Part shown: positions 23,110 to 33,165 of the stretch, piece by piece
Position numbering within the stretch: the first letter of the stretch is position 1
Layout of the letters: the number at the start of each line of letters is the position of its first letter
NCBI GenBank assembly: GCA_002102555.1
Contig: MCFL01000006.1
Coordinates: 186,001 to 250,000, forward strand
DNA length: 64,000 bases
Source: Catenaria anguillulae PL171
Lineage: Eukaryota; Blastocladiomycota; Blastocladiomycetes; Blastocladiales; Catenariaceae
Direction of reading: 5' to 3'
Notes under the pieces: model-generated
The model's input: only the letters and a program-made list of their open reading frames with translations
What the model was told of the DNA's origin: nothing
The model's database searches: none
Program-made: the position numbers and the translations under genes

Positions 23110-25942
23110 CTACATCTTGCCCATTTGCTGTTGTTGCTGCTGCAAGAACCGGACGATGTTGATCCTCTTGTCCCACGCTACACTGCCCTCATTCACCAAC
23201 TCGGTCAGCGCCATCTCCAGCTCATCCTTGGAAATGGCCACCGTGCTCTGCTTCTTGAGCTCGGTCAACAAGGTCCCCAGGGTCACCTTGGACGAATGCT
23301 CCCGGGCCCGCAACCAATCCACCACAGCCTGCTTGAGCTGCATCAGCGCCTGGGCCTGCGACTTTGAGCTACCTGACACGAGCAAATCAAATCAATCCTG
23401 CCCGTCTTGGGGTCCGTGGCGCCCTGCTTGATTGCTTCACGCAACAACCGCGCGGCCTCCTTGACATCTTCCTCCTCGACGTACGCCGACAAGCGCATTT
23501 TGGCGTGTGCCTCGGACAACCGAATCATGGACTCGAGCTGGCGCGTGGTCGCCGTGACGGTGCGCTGCCCATTGCCGTTGCCATGTGCAGACCCGAGCGA
23601 CCGCATCTCACATAGGTGCGTACGAGCTCCTCGGAAGCAGCATCCGTCAGCTGCGGCGACCCATATTTTTCTTTGCGTAGGAAATGTACTTTGTAAGCAT
23701 GTGTGCGGGGCACACGTCGAGTCCCGCGGCGGCCGCGCCGGAATCGGGCCGGTCCTCCATGTACAGCTCGACCAAGTGGCGGGCAAGACGCCGGTCGTAG
23801 GCCTCATCGGGCAAGTCGAGAATCACAAACAAGAGATCGAAACGCGACAGCAGCGAAGGGACAAGGTTGATGTTTTCGACAAGCGACAGGTTGAGGTCAA
23901 ACTTGGACTTGATGGGATTGGCCGAGGCCAGAATGGACGTGCGCGCGTTAAGCGTGGTGATGATGCCTGCCTTGGCCACCGAAATCGTCTGCTGTTCCAT
24001 GACCTCGTGCAAAATGGCGCGGGTAGCATCCGACATCTTGTCAAACTCGTCAATGCAGCACACACCGCCATCGGAAAGCACAAGGGCACCGGATTCAAGC
24101 ACCATGGCATTGGTGTCTGGGTCACGCACAACCGATGCCGTCAAACCGACGGCCGAACTCCCTTGCCCGAGGTGTAAATGCCGCGGGGCGAAATCTTGTG
24201 CACGTACTGAAGCAGCTGCGACTTTGCCACACCGGGATCGCCCACAAGCAGCACATTGATGTCGCCACGGTACCGCGCCGTGCCAACCGTCTTGTGATGC
24301 CCACCAAACAGCTGAAGCAGAGTGCCCTTTTTCGCATCCTCCATCTCGTAAATCGAAGGGGCAATCGACCGGGCCAGGTAATCGTACAAATCCGGGCGCA
24401 TGCTCATGTTTTGAATCTCGGCCGCTTCCTGGTCAGTAATCATAAACTCGGTGGAATCGCGATCTGCCGACGGCGGCACAAACTCGTTGGCTTCGACAGC
24501 CGACTCGTCCTTTGCCACACGCGCCGGGTCGACCAAGCGCACATGCACTACGTCAATAAAGGTTCGAAACACGGGGCGAATGGTGCGCTGGCGCGAGTTG
24601 ACGCGCACGGGCATGGACCGGAAAATGCCCGTGACAATGACGCGGTCACCGGGTTTCACGATATCCACGAGGTCATCGTACAAGTTGAGCGTGGCCGTGT
24701 AGGGCGTTTGCCCATCAGGAATCATGTCGGGCGTTTCTTGCAGCTTGCCGACCTGCTTGCTGGCAAACCGGCACCGGTTGTGGTACAGCTGCATGGTGTT
24801 GAGCGCGCCACAGTCTGCGTGCGGGCACCGCGTGGGCTCTTCAATGCGCCCGCGGTCGAGCTCTACTTCCTGGGTTGTGTCGCACACGAGGCACTTGAAC
24901 ATGCCAATCTTGAGATCGGGGATCACGGGCGTCGACCGGATCATGAGGCCCTTGATGGTGATGAGGCGATCAATATCCCACGGGTTGAGGTCACGCAGCG
25001 AGATTGAGTCTTGCAAGTTGTACGGCCGCACAGAAAGCGACATGGCTTCGAGTTCGGCGGCATCTGCGGCCGCAGCGTCGGCGCCGCCCATGGCGTCCAC
25101 GTCGATGCCCAGGCAATAGCGCTGGAAGTAATCGGTGACGGTCACGTCCATGATGGAAATCACCTCGTGCGGGTACTTGAGCAGGTGGTCGTAGAGCATT
25201 TGTGTGGGTGGGTAGGCACGCAAATTGGCCGTGTCGAGGTTGAGAATGTTGGTCATGCTGTCCTTGAGTTGCTGCAAGAGGACCGGATAGTAGGGTTCGT
25301 AGTCGTCGTCTTCAAGCACCATGCCGGCGTCCATGACCTGGTCCACATCGACGCCCAGCTCGAGGGCACGCCGGTAGCGTTTGGCGTGGCGAGGCGTAAA
25401 GTGGACGAGAAAGTCTTTGAATTGCGAAATTGTGTCGACAATGGAGATGTTTGTGCCCCAAATGAGTCGCTTTTGCGAGGTTGGGTCGACTTGATCAGGG
25501 TTGGCATTGGGGTCTTGAGCACCGAGTTGGGTGGATTGTGCCCATTGGCGGATGGCTTCTTGGTCGCTAAAATGTGTGGAATAGATAGGGATAAGAGAAG
25601 AATGAGACCGTTTCCCGCACATAAGAGTGTCCAGATTGAAAAATGACGGGAAACGCACACGGCACGGCCGGCGCTTCCAAAAAAGCCAGGCGTGTAGTTC
25701 GACCCCTGCGATCCGAGCGCATCGAGGCCGTTGCGGGACGAGGGCATGCCTAGCGACGACGAGGGCATGCGCATGGACGAGCGGTTGGATCCGGACGATC
25801 CAGGCATGCCGCCGGGGCCGTTTGATCCGCTGGAACCGGGGCCGACGCCGACGCCGACGCCGACGCCGGATGAGGACGGGGTTCGGCCGGGAGACGAGGG
25901 CTGGTCCCACGCGGTCAGCTGGCGCATTGGAGATGAGGACAT
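23110..25942 (-). CDS. MCM4: DNA replication licensing factor MCM4
   Basis: Subunit of the hexameric MCM2-7 helicase. The order is a Ser/Thr/Gly-rich regulatory N-terminus, the N-terminal domain ([20 protein letters not shown], then a Cys4 zinc finger in FKCLVCDTT...HADCGALN), then the AAA+ core: Walker A in [48 protein letters not shown], Walker B in CCIDEFDKM, the Arg finger in [11 protein letters not shown], and the C-terminal winged-helix region. The first intron joins GRAV to DQEAIRQW near 25660-25570. Four places need one added base: 24160-24162 (inside [11 protein letters not shown]), 23666-23670, about 23607-23611 and about 23388. With them the sequence is collinear with MCM4 to the stop at 23110. 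MCM4 identity rests on the N-terminal WGTxxSV region and the C-terminus ([10 protein letters not shown]). Confidence 0.93.
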
Positions 25943-26261
25943 TGCTTGCAGATCTGTGAGTGTGGTTTTCAGCGGGTGGTGTTCAGCATGGCATTGTCAA
26001 CGACAGAGGTGTAGATTCATGGTCTCATCTCGCGTAAGTAATATGAGAATGAAACAATGAGAGCCTGAGAAGCTGCGCGAGACAGACCGCACAACGACCT
26101 GTAGGCTGTGGGAAGCGTTCGATCGGCAGCCCTGCCAAGTCCCCACTGGAGATCGGCACAGTCCCTTCAATCTCATCTCACATCTCATTCATTTCACGCG
26201 TGCCCTAGCGTATGATATGTATGCCTCGTGGTTGTCTCACTCAAGTCCACGCAATCCTGCC
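25943..26261. promoter_or_regulatory. Divergent intergenic region MCM4 / ETFRF1
   Basis: About 320 bp between two divergent start codons; both promoters must lie here. No specific element is recognised and there is no coding signal. Confidence 0.4.
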
Positions 26262-26721
26262 ATGTCGACCCCTCTGCGCTCCCGCGTCATCCACGCCTAC
26301 AAAGAGGTGCCTCATCCCTTCCTTCCCTTGCCCACCGTGACGCTTTCGCCTCGCGTGCCTCCCCCCATTGGAGACTCATGGTCATATATCATATTTAGCT
26401 TCTGTTCCTTGGGCGAGACTATCCACATCCCGAAGGCTTCCCCTGGTTCCGACGCAAGGCACGTACATCTACACACACATTGACGCCTCCCACGCCTCTC
26501 ATCATCCGCCAACCATTCCTGTGGTCATATCAATCACTGACACGCATCACACACTCTCGACTTTTCAGCTCAAGTCTGCTTTTCAAAAGAATGCTCACTT
26601 GACTGACGAGCACGAAATCAAGCAAGCCCTCCTCCGGGCAGACTTTGTCAAGAAGGAAATCGAGGCACTCTACTACCTGCGCAAGTACCGCTCTGTTCAA
26701 AAGCGCTACGACCAGCTATGA
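26262..26721 (+). CDS. ETFRF1: ETFRF1/LYRM5-like LYR-motif protein
   Basis: Small mitochondrial LYR protein; in animals it binds the electron-transfer flavoprotein and removes its FAD. Three exons give 85 residues: 26262-26306 ([15 protein letters not shown]), 26399-26458 ([20 protein letters not shown]) and 26569-26721 ([11 protein letters not shown]...[21 protein letters not shown]). The GRDYP and [16 protein letters not shown] segments match the family closely. The second intron begins GCACGT right after AAG: a GC-AG intron in phase 0, because the nearby GT would break the frame. The length matches family members (~90). Too little of the protein falls in one open frame for simple ORF calling to find it. 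Confidence 0.9.
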
Positions 26722-26846
26722 TTCATCCAGTCCCTTTGTATCTGGTATACAACTCCCAGTCATTGTACATACACAAACACACTCGAACAAAGCACACGCT
26801 CATGCACAATGCTCAAGACTCAAGCTATTCCTCCGCATCACCCTCC

Positions 26847-29273
26847 TTAGCAAGCAAACCCGTGAAGAGCATGATCCGGACACAATACCTGCGACAAGAC
26901 GCGGTCGTATGCACTGCGCTTTGCATCCTTTTTGGACGCAACCCAATCGCCTTGGCCCACAATGGTGACTTGTCCACCCAACTGCGGCTGCAATCCCACG
27001 GGGACCAGCATCGTCACAACCGCCTTGAACCGCATCGGACGGGTGACATACGACTCTTCAAACACGCCGCCAAAATCCTTGCCTGCAAATCCAATCAACC
27101 GCAGCAACGTTTCCAGCTCGTTGCGCGGTATCAAACTCGGTTTCGGATGCCGACACATGACCCTGGCCATATGCGTCGGAAGCGCAGCATTCACGCCAGC
27201 ATGGTCATCAACATCCTCACTGGACCCGTCGTCGCTCCCACAGACGTCCTTCATGGTCAACATCCACTCAACGTTCTCGCGACTGATCTCTTGCGTCACG
27301 TTGTGCATCTCGCGCAACATCCGCTGCGAGTCTTCCAACCGCTGCTCCTCGTACCCCTTTCCCCTCAACGCCCACTCAAGCCCATCCTCCTCATCACCCA
27401 TGGCCTTTGCGCTTCGATTCGGACACAACACCACCATTCTCCCATCCCTCTGCCTCGCCCGCCCTTTACTCTGCCCAACCTGCACGGCCGACGCAACCGT
27501 ATCCATTCTCACGACAAGCGAGCACGCAGGCACATCAATCCCTTCCTCTGCCACCGTCGTCGACACGAGCACCAAGATCTCGCCGGCGCGCAATGCCATC
27601 ACGGGCTTGTCCAAATATGCCGAATCAATCACCTCGGTAGGCATGTCACGTTTGAGCTCGGACCGCGTCACGTTGACGCCGACGAGCGCAGCAGCAATTT
27701 GCCGGTCAAAGTGCTGATTGATGAGGTAGGCCGTCCACAGCGTATCCTCTTGTGTCGTGTTGAAGATGAGCACTCGTTCTTTTGGAATGGAGGGTCCCGA
27801 CGACGAGGCGAGGCGCAGTTCGGATTGCACGAGCTGGTACACGTGGCGCATCAGGTCGGTTTCCTTGTGCGCGTCCATGAGGGCAAACATGGAGTCGGCG
27901 AGCTTGGGAGTGTGCTCGTCAGCGGGCAAGTGCAGCGGGGCGTCAGAGTTGAGGATGAAGGGGATGGTGGTGTTGGGGCCGTACTTCATGGTGAGAATGG
28001 CAAGTGTGCCAAAGCTGGCAGATCGTTGCAGGGCTAGTTCGGCGGGGGAGGCGTCGGGCGGGATGCCATTGTCGTCGTCGTACACCGCCTGTAACGCGAA
28101 TGCCGTGGCGAGCGAGTGAGAAGTGTACATTGAATGAGTGTAAAGAAACAATTGGGACGTACCTCCAGCATGCGGGCCTTGTACAATTCCATAAACTTGT
28201 TGCGCACCGACCGCACAAAGCTCTCGACCGTATTCAACGGTGCGCGGGTGACCACTTCGAGAATTTGGGACATTGGCGCTGCCATGGAAGTCTTGAGCAC
28301 GTCTGCGTAACGCTTGGTCAGCTCCGCACCGCCCTCAGTGTCAATTGCCCCATAATCGCGCACACTTGCCAGAAACTGGGCCCAGCATTCGGCGAACATG
28401 GCCTTGAGCTCGGGATCGCACAGGCGGGCACGTAATCGACCTTGACGACCGTCACCTCATTCTTGTGCTGCTCGAAATCCTCGCCACATCTTGGCCAAAC
28501 AAGTCGTTGACGGCAATCAACTGGGCGCCATCCAGCATCCGCTCGAGCTCCTTTGTCCTCGCCATCAACTGCTCAATCGGCTGGTCGGCCGAGTTTCTGA
28601 CCCGAGCAACCGTTGCCGACAACCCAATCACCTTGATGGGCAGACGCCGTCCGGGCTTGCGTTGCCATCATCCATCCCCATGCGAAGCCGGCGGTTGTGG
28701 TCCCGAATCGCCATGGCCAAGTCCACCATCACATGCGCCTTGGCCGCATTGTGCGCCTCGTCCAAGACGGCCACCTGCACCTGCTCCAACGCAAACCCGC
28801 TCTTTTCATCCCCCAACAGCGCCACCACTTTGCCCGGTGTCGCCACGGCAATCGTCTTCCTGAAAAACGGAAAGAAGGCCCACTGCCCGCGGCCAAATTG
28901 CGCACAATGATCTCACTTGCGCCCCACGCATCCGCATACTCGCGAATCGTCTGCGCATGCTGGTTGCACAGCTCGACCGTCGGCGCAACGAATGAGCGCG
29001 AGAAATGTCGACGAGTGTGGCGGCGAGCGCGCGGTACAGTCGGTACACGACGTGCCACTGAGATGACGGTTTTGCCCATGCCCGTTGGGATCGAGATGAT
29101 GAAGTTGCCTGGCGAAACGACCAGGTCGGCCAGGGCGTGTTGGTACGAGCGCAGGCTGCTGGTCCGATCATCCAGTGTGCTTGGTCGGACGGGATTCGAG
29201 CGGTTGGTTGGCGGCTTTGGGGCCGCCTGGGATGGCGGGGGATTCGAGCGGCTGGAGCGAATGTGTGGTTCAT
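26847..29273 (-). CDS. Dicer/RIG-I-type DExH helicase with dsRBD-like (DUF283-like) C-terminus, no RNase III
   Basis: Superfamily 2 helicase of the Dicer/DRH branch. Motifs in order: Q-like SSLRSYQHALADLVV, motif I IPTGMGKTVIS, Ia FVAPTVELCNQ, II VLDEAHNA, III GLSATVARV, then after an insert (KFMELYKARMLE) IV VLIFNTTQEDTLW, V STTVAEEGIDVPACSLVVRMD and VI QSKGRARQ. The C-terminal ~100 residues (GQVTIVGQGDWVASKKDAKRSAYDRVL) resemble the DUF283/dsRBD fold that follows the helicase in Dicer. The gene then stops at 26847, 125 bp from ETFRF1, leaving no room for PAZ or RNase III. An intron spans about 28162-28089. Five spots (about 29237, 28886, 28660, 28481, 28421) need one added base each, so it is either an intact gene in a poor assembly region or a decaying copy. 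A role in small-RNA or antiviral pathways is inference. Confidence 0.8.
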
Positions 29274-30123
29274 TGCAATTATCGACAATTGAATTAATCT
29301 TTCAACAAGAACCTTGCAATGAACAAGCAAACTTGGCGATGGGCAAGAGTGGATCGACGGGAGTGACATGCTTCAGCGTGTGCCGCTTCGTCGGGAATCA
29401 TGGACAGAAAGCGGACAACCAAAAAAACACAGCAGGAAGCCAGGATGCGTTTCGGAGAATGAACCCAGCTCACGACACAGACAATATCGATTGTCGGTTG
29501 GTGAACGAGCATGATCAATCATCTCACACCATTCCATTTCATGTTTCACCTTCGCTACTAAGCGTGGCGTCATTCTTCGACCACGAAAACCCTCTCCTTC
29601 AGACGCAGGCCGTTCCGAAGACACAGTGGCCAAAAAAAACCACTATGTAAGGGATCGGCAAGCTTGGGATCATTTCTTAGAGGTCGGTACTAGACGGCGA
29701 TGCGAAGTTAAACAAAAGTGTATGATACCTGTCGTCGGCCGCATGTCTTGTCTCGATAGCCGCAAGGGTTTGGACAAAGCCTGGGTGCATTGAGGAATAG
29801 ACAATTAACACAAAGACAGAGCGGGTTGACCCTTTTCTCTTTTTTGGCCAGCTCACTGATCGCGTCTCTACCCGGGCGGCGACTGTTGACTGAGAAATGG
29901 CCATCAGCGAATCGCTGCTGACCCAATGAAGCAACAAGAAGTACTCTAAGCAATACCTTCTGTCACTCTGCTCCATCTTCGTTCTGCGACCTTAAATGTA
30001 CGGCCGCCGTCTGATCGCATCGCATGCGGCATTCCCTCTCCAAGCGTGTCACCGTCCCTTAGTGATTGAGCACTCCTAAGTCTTAACGGACTCACCGTCA
30101 CTCGTTTCAGACGCCTTCCCGAT
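29274..30123. promoter_or_regulatory. Divergent intergenic region, helicase / unknown gene
   Basis: About 850 bp between divergent genes. Overlapping short frames on both strands lack protein-like composition. The region should contain both promoters. Nothing specific is recognised. Confidence 0.4.
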
Positions 30124-31034
30124 ATGTCCGACGACGCCATGAATTCTGGATCTCCCCCGCCTCCGCCTGATCCGCCGAGGCTGACCATAGTTGACGTCAT
30201 TCGTTACATCGGCAACGTTCTTTTGGGCCAAGACGCCAAATCGGCCCGCGAAATGAACGAGATTATGGATGATGACGGGTTATCGGAGGAGATGTTGAAT
30301 GATCTCGATGCGTTTGCGAATGTATGCCAATCTATTCTCATCACGACATCCCGCATGTGCATGTCACTGTCTTCGTTTACCAATCTAGTGCACAGCTCAA
30401 CCCCACTGCCCAGCCAGCGCACGGCGCTGTATCGCATTGACCTTGAAAATCGCAACATCCTCACGTCAATCTTTCTAATGCTCAAGGACAATATTGTTGT
30501 GCAAAAGGACTTTGTGCCGCCGAAGGGGGCTGTGGTATGATTGTTGCCGTCAGACAAAGTACTCCCATTTGCTAATACTCATCCAACCTGCATATACAAC
30601 AGAAAACGCTACACAAAGAGCTCGAAAAGGAGCTGCTCAACCCTGCCCGCACCGAATTCCCCCTTCAATCACTCCTCTCCGACAACAACTAGATGATCCA
30701 GACCCGCACGCGTGTCTTCAGCGAAGACGCGCAAAACATTGGACGTACTCATCAACATGATCACTGAGGAGCTCACAAAACCCAACTTCAAATCCAACTT
30801 TCCGGCCGTGTACGTCCACGCTTGTTCTTTCGCTCGCACGACAACACTGTTGGTTGACTCATGAGTGCTTGCTTCGGCCGACTGCTTGCAATTGGGCGCA
30901 TATTGCTCGAAACAAACGCGCCGCTTCAGCCAACGGCCATTTCTCGTTTGGGTTGGACCCCGGCAGTCGTCAATCTTCCATTCCTTGTACGGGTCGCCTT
31001 GCTGGTTCGTTTTCACGCACCCGAGTCGTGTTGA
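30124..31034 (+). CDS. Unrecognised multi-exon protein
   Basis: Exon 1 is 30124-30534; a GTATGA...CAG intron joins it in phase 0 to exon 2 from 30603. As written exon 2 stops at 30692, but clear coding sequence continues in two successive minus-one frames (LDDPDPHA, then SAKTRKTLDVLINMITEEL ... NFKSNFPAV), which suggests two missing bases near 30690 and 30710. A GTACGT donor after FPAV and a TGACTCATGAG acceptor then lead to FGRLLAIGRILLETNAPLQP and a stop at 31032-31034. The protein is largely helical with an acidic stretch (EMNEIMDDDGLSEEMLNDLD) and a Pro-rich N-terminus. No domain is recognised. Regular codon structure and good splice sites argue that it is real; its function is unknown. 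Confidence 0.5.
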
Positions 31035-31158
31035 TGAGCGCCGGAATATGGGCTCAATTGTTGCCTTTTGCGCATTTAGCGTACCACGTACGCCCATCGC
31101 CATCGGCTCAACCTCGAGCAGCTACCTCGCACTGCAACCCAGCTGCAATCCTCGCACC

Positions 31159-31659
31159 ATGACTCACCAAGCTACCCCCATTGCCAACATGCCGCTCGTG
31201 TCAGCGACACCTGCCCCTGCTGCTCCGCTGTCCGTGGCCAACCAACCGCCGGCCGGACCGCGCCGCCTCGGCCCTCGTCGCGCCGCCTCGGCCGCGCAGC
31301 TCGAGTTTTACCATGCCCCTCGCCCGACTGCGTACACGACGCCGACACCGACGGGTACCGGCGCCGCTCAGCAGGAGCCGCCCGAGAGCGACCCGACCGA
31401 CGCGTTAATCACGGGCATGGCCGCAACCTCGCCGCCCATCCTGTTGGCGCGAGAGAATCTCCGACTCGAAAAGGAGGTCGCCGTCTATCGCTCACTGCTC
31501 GATGCTGTCCGGGCATCCGGCGTCGCCATTCCGACAGCCCAAGAACACGCAACCACGCCCGCTGGTCGCGCCGCCGTTGACGCCGTCGAGGCAAACCTGG
31601 CAAGGAGGATGGCGACGCGCCAGGCAGTTCTGGGGAATACAAGGTGGGCGGCATCTTGA
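31159..31659 (+). CDS. Lineage-specific 'IPTA' family protein, copy A
   Basis: Single-exon 166-residue protein. An Ala/Pro/Thr-rich N-terminal half is followed by a charged, probably coiled-coil helix (ARENLRLEKEVAVYRSLLDA), then VAIPTAQEHATTPAGRAA. The last segment is shared with the proteins at 35499-36290, 43084-43713 and 44329-44847 (HIPTADEFAATVAGRAA), where it also follows a helix of similar length. This placement of helix plus IPTA(D/E/Q)xxAxTxAGxAA defines a small family within the window. It matches no family I know. The start ATG at 31159 has a good CACCATGA context. Confidence 0.6.
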   Translation: MTHQATPIANMPLVSATPAPAAPLSVANQPPAGPRRLGPRRAASAAQLEFYHAPRPTAYTTPTPTGTGAAQQEPPESDPTDALITGMAATSPPILLARENLRLEKEVAVYRSLLDAVRASGVAIPTAQEHATTPAGRAAVDAVEANLARRMATRQAVLGNTRWAAS

Positions 31660-32499
31660 ACGAGTGGGATTGGCCGGTATGCATCACCCCGTCCATTCTC
31701 GTGTGTCCATTTTGTGTCCAATCATTGGTGCTGACGTCGTCAAGAACCCTTCATCTGCAGTCCGCCGCCCTCATCCGAGTCAGTCATTAATGACGACTCC
31801 AACATCCGCTATCGCACCTCTGTTTCCCGTGGACTGCGCGATCAACTGGCGGGCGTTCCATTTTCAAGGTGTGGAGCTGATCTTATCGACGGCTAACTTT
31901 CTCTTCGTAATCATGACGTCTGGATGGACCCCAGCCAAAGAGCAGCAAGTCTACATTTTGGACTCAATATTCGACCCTCTACTTCCTGGGATTGACGGCC
32001 GACCAACCCCAAAGTTCAACAAGACGAGCTTTAAATGCGCAGGGGTCAGCATCTGCGACCAGCTGCACGCCAGCCTCCGCAATTTTACCCGATAGTAACT
32101 TCGAGGGCGAAGCATACGTTTCCGTCCAGCAACACACGAGTTCATTGCGTCTGCTCAATTGAGTCCCACCACCCTCGACATTTTCGTCAATACATCCTCG
32201 ACTTTTCGTCCCGCTGTGGTCTTGCTGGCAAGCCGCTGTCGAGGCGCAACGTGTGCTTTCTTCGTGCCAATCGTTCAAACCTACACGCGCTTGCATAAAG
32301 CTCATTCCTGATCTTTTTTCTGGTCCTACTTCCTCAGTCAAATGCACCACCGCCTGGCTAGTCGCACTACATTGGCTGCAACCAGTTCCGCCACGGCGAC
32401 GCGCCTTATCGCCGACATGCTCCAACGCCGCCGTCTGCTGCACCAGCGTCAACTGCGGCTGCCTCACCCATCTCTGCACCTCTGGTCGCCCGACACACT
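31660..32499. other. Spacer with weak ORF
   Basis: Holds a 101-codon plus-strand frame from an ATG at 31790 to 32095 (begins MTTPTSAIAPLFPV). Its APLFPV start resembles the AALAPLFPVGRE segment in the C-terminal part of the IPTA protein at 35499-36290, so it may be a fragment of that family. From about 32360 an Ala/Pro/Ser-rich frame runs into the next gene without an ATG. No other feature is seen. Confidence 0.3.
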
Positions 32500-32871
32500 G
32501 TGGCCGCCGCACTGCCACACCTTTCAGGCCGAATGCTGCTCACGCCGTTGCATCGCGTCAGGCAGCTGCACGCGCCTCACAAGCCGTTGGCCGCGTCGAT
32601 GGCCGCGTCGGTGGCCGAGGCTGAAAGCCTTGCCGTGCATGCACCAACGGCCGAGGAAGAGGCCGCATCGTTGCGCAATTGGGGCCAGAAACTCATGTTT
32701 CAGCTTCGTGTGTACCAGGCCGTCAACCCGAGTGTATTGCGCAAGATCAAGGCCGGCACGACTGTGGACGATGTGGCGGCCATGCTGGACGTCATGTCAT
32801 TCATTCGGACGGAGGAGGGCAAGGCGTTAGAGTTGCGCGTGAAGGAGTATGTTGAAAAGGAGCTTCGCTAA
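32500..32871 (+). CDS. Lineage-specific protein with PTAEEEAAS and MLDV C-terminal motif
   Basis: A 123-residue frame starting at 32500; the same frame is open upstream to about 32362 with Ala/Pro/Ser-rich sequence, so the true start may be further 5' in another frame. HAPTAEEEAAS resembles the IPTA motif of the neighbouring family. The following LRNWGQKLMFQLRVYQAVNPSV and AGTTVDDVAAMLDV resemble the end of the disrupted gene at 50.6 kb (NGWRLHYEREAHVHYF, AGGSVEEVRRMLDV). The C-terminal helix is charged (LELRVKEYVEKEL). No known domain. It probably links two lineage-specific gene groups. Confidence 0.5.
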   Translation: MAAALPHLSGRMLLTPLHRVRQLHAPHKPLAASMAASVAEAESLAVHAPTAEEEAASLRNWGQKLMFQLRVYQAVNPSVLRKIKAGTTVDDVAAMLDVMSFIRTEEGKALELRVKEYVEKELR

Positions 32872-33165
32872 GGACAAGAAGGGAGGCGTGGCCGACAGGC
32901 CCTTGTGGTGACGGCTGAGTGGGATTAGAGATTGAGCCTCGACCGTTTGGAGCATGTCTGTACATAAATACATGTCTGTAGCTCCAGCCTGGGGTCCCCT
33001 GGCCCGAATTTGAGAGCCAATTGGCGTGTGTTTTCATGACAACATGTTTACCTTCGTAGTTTGCTAAACATCGCGAATATCCATGAATGAACGCCAGCAT
33101 TGGGCAACAGCACTCGCCGCATTTCGCCGTCAACTCGCTGCATACCCCTTGTTTAATCCCTGACC

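Noticed and set aside
25835-25870. Hexanucleotide repeat as a CRISPR-like or regulatory array
   Set aside because: It encodes the Gly-Val repeat of the MCM4 N-terminus, an ordinary low-complexity coding repeat.
30669-31103. 144-codon minus-strand open frame
   Set aside because: It lies opposite clearly coding plus-strand exons with splice sites and has no protein-like motifs of its own.
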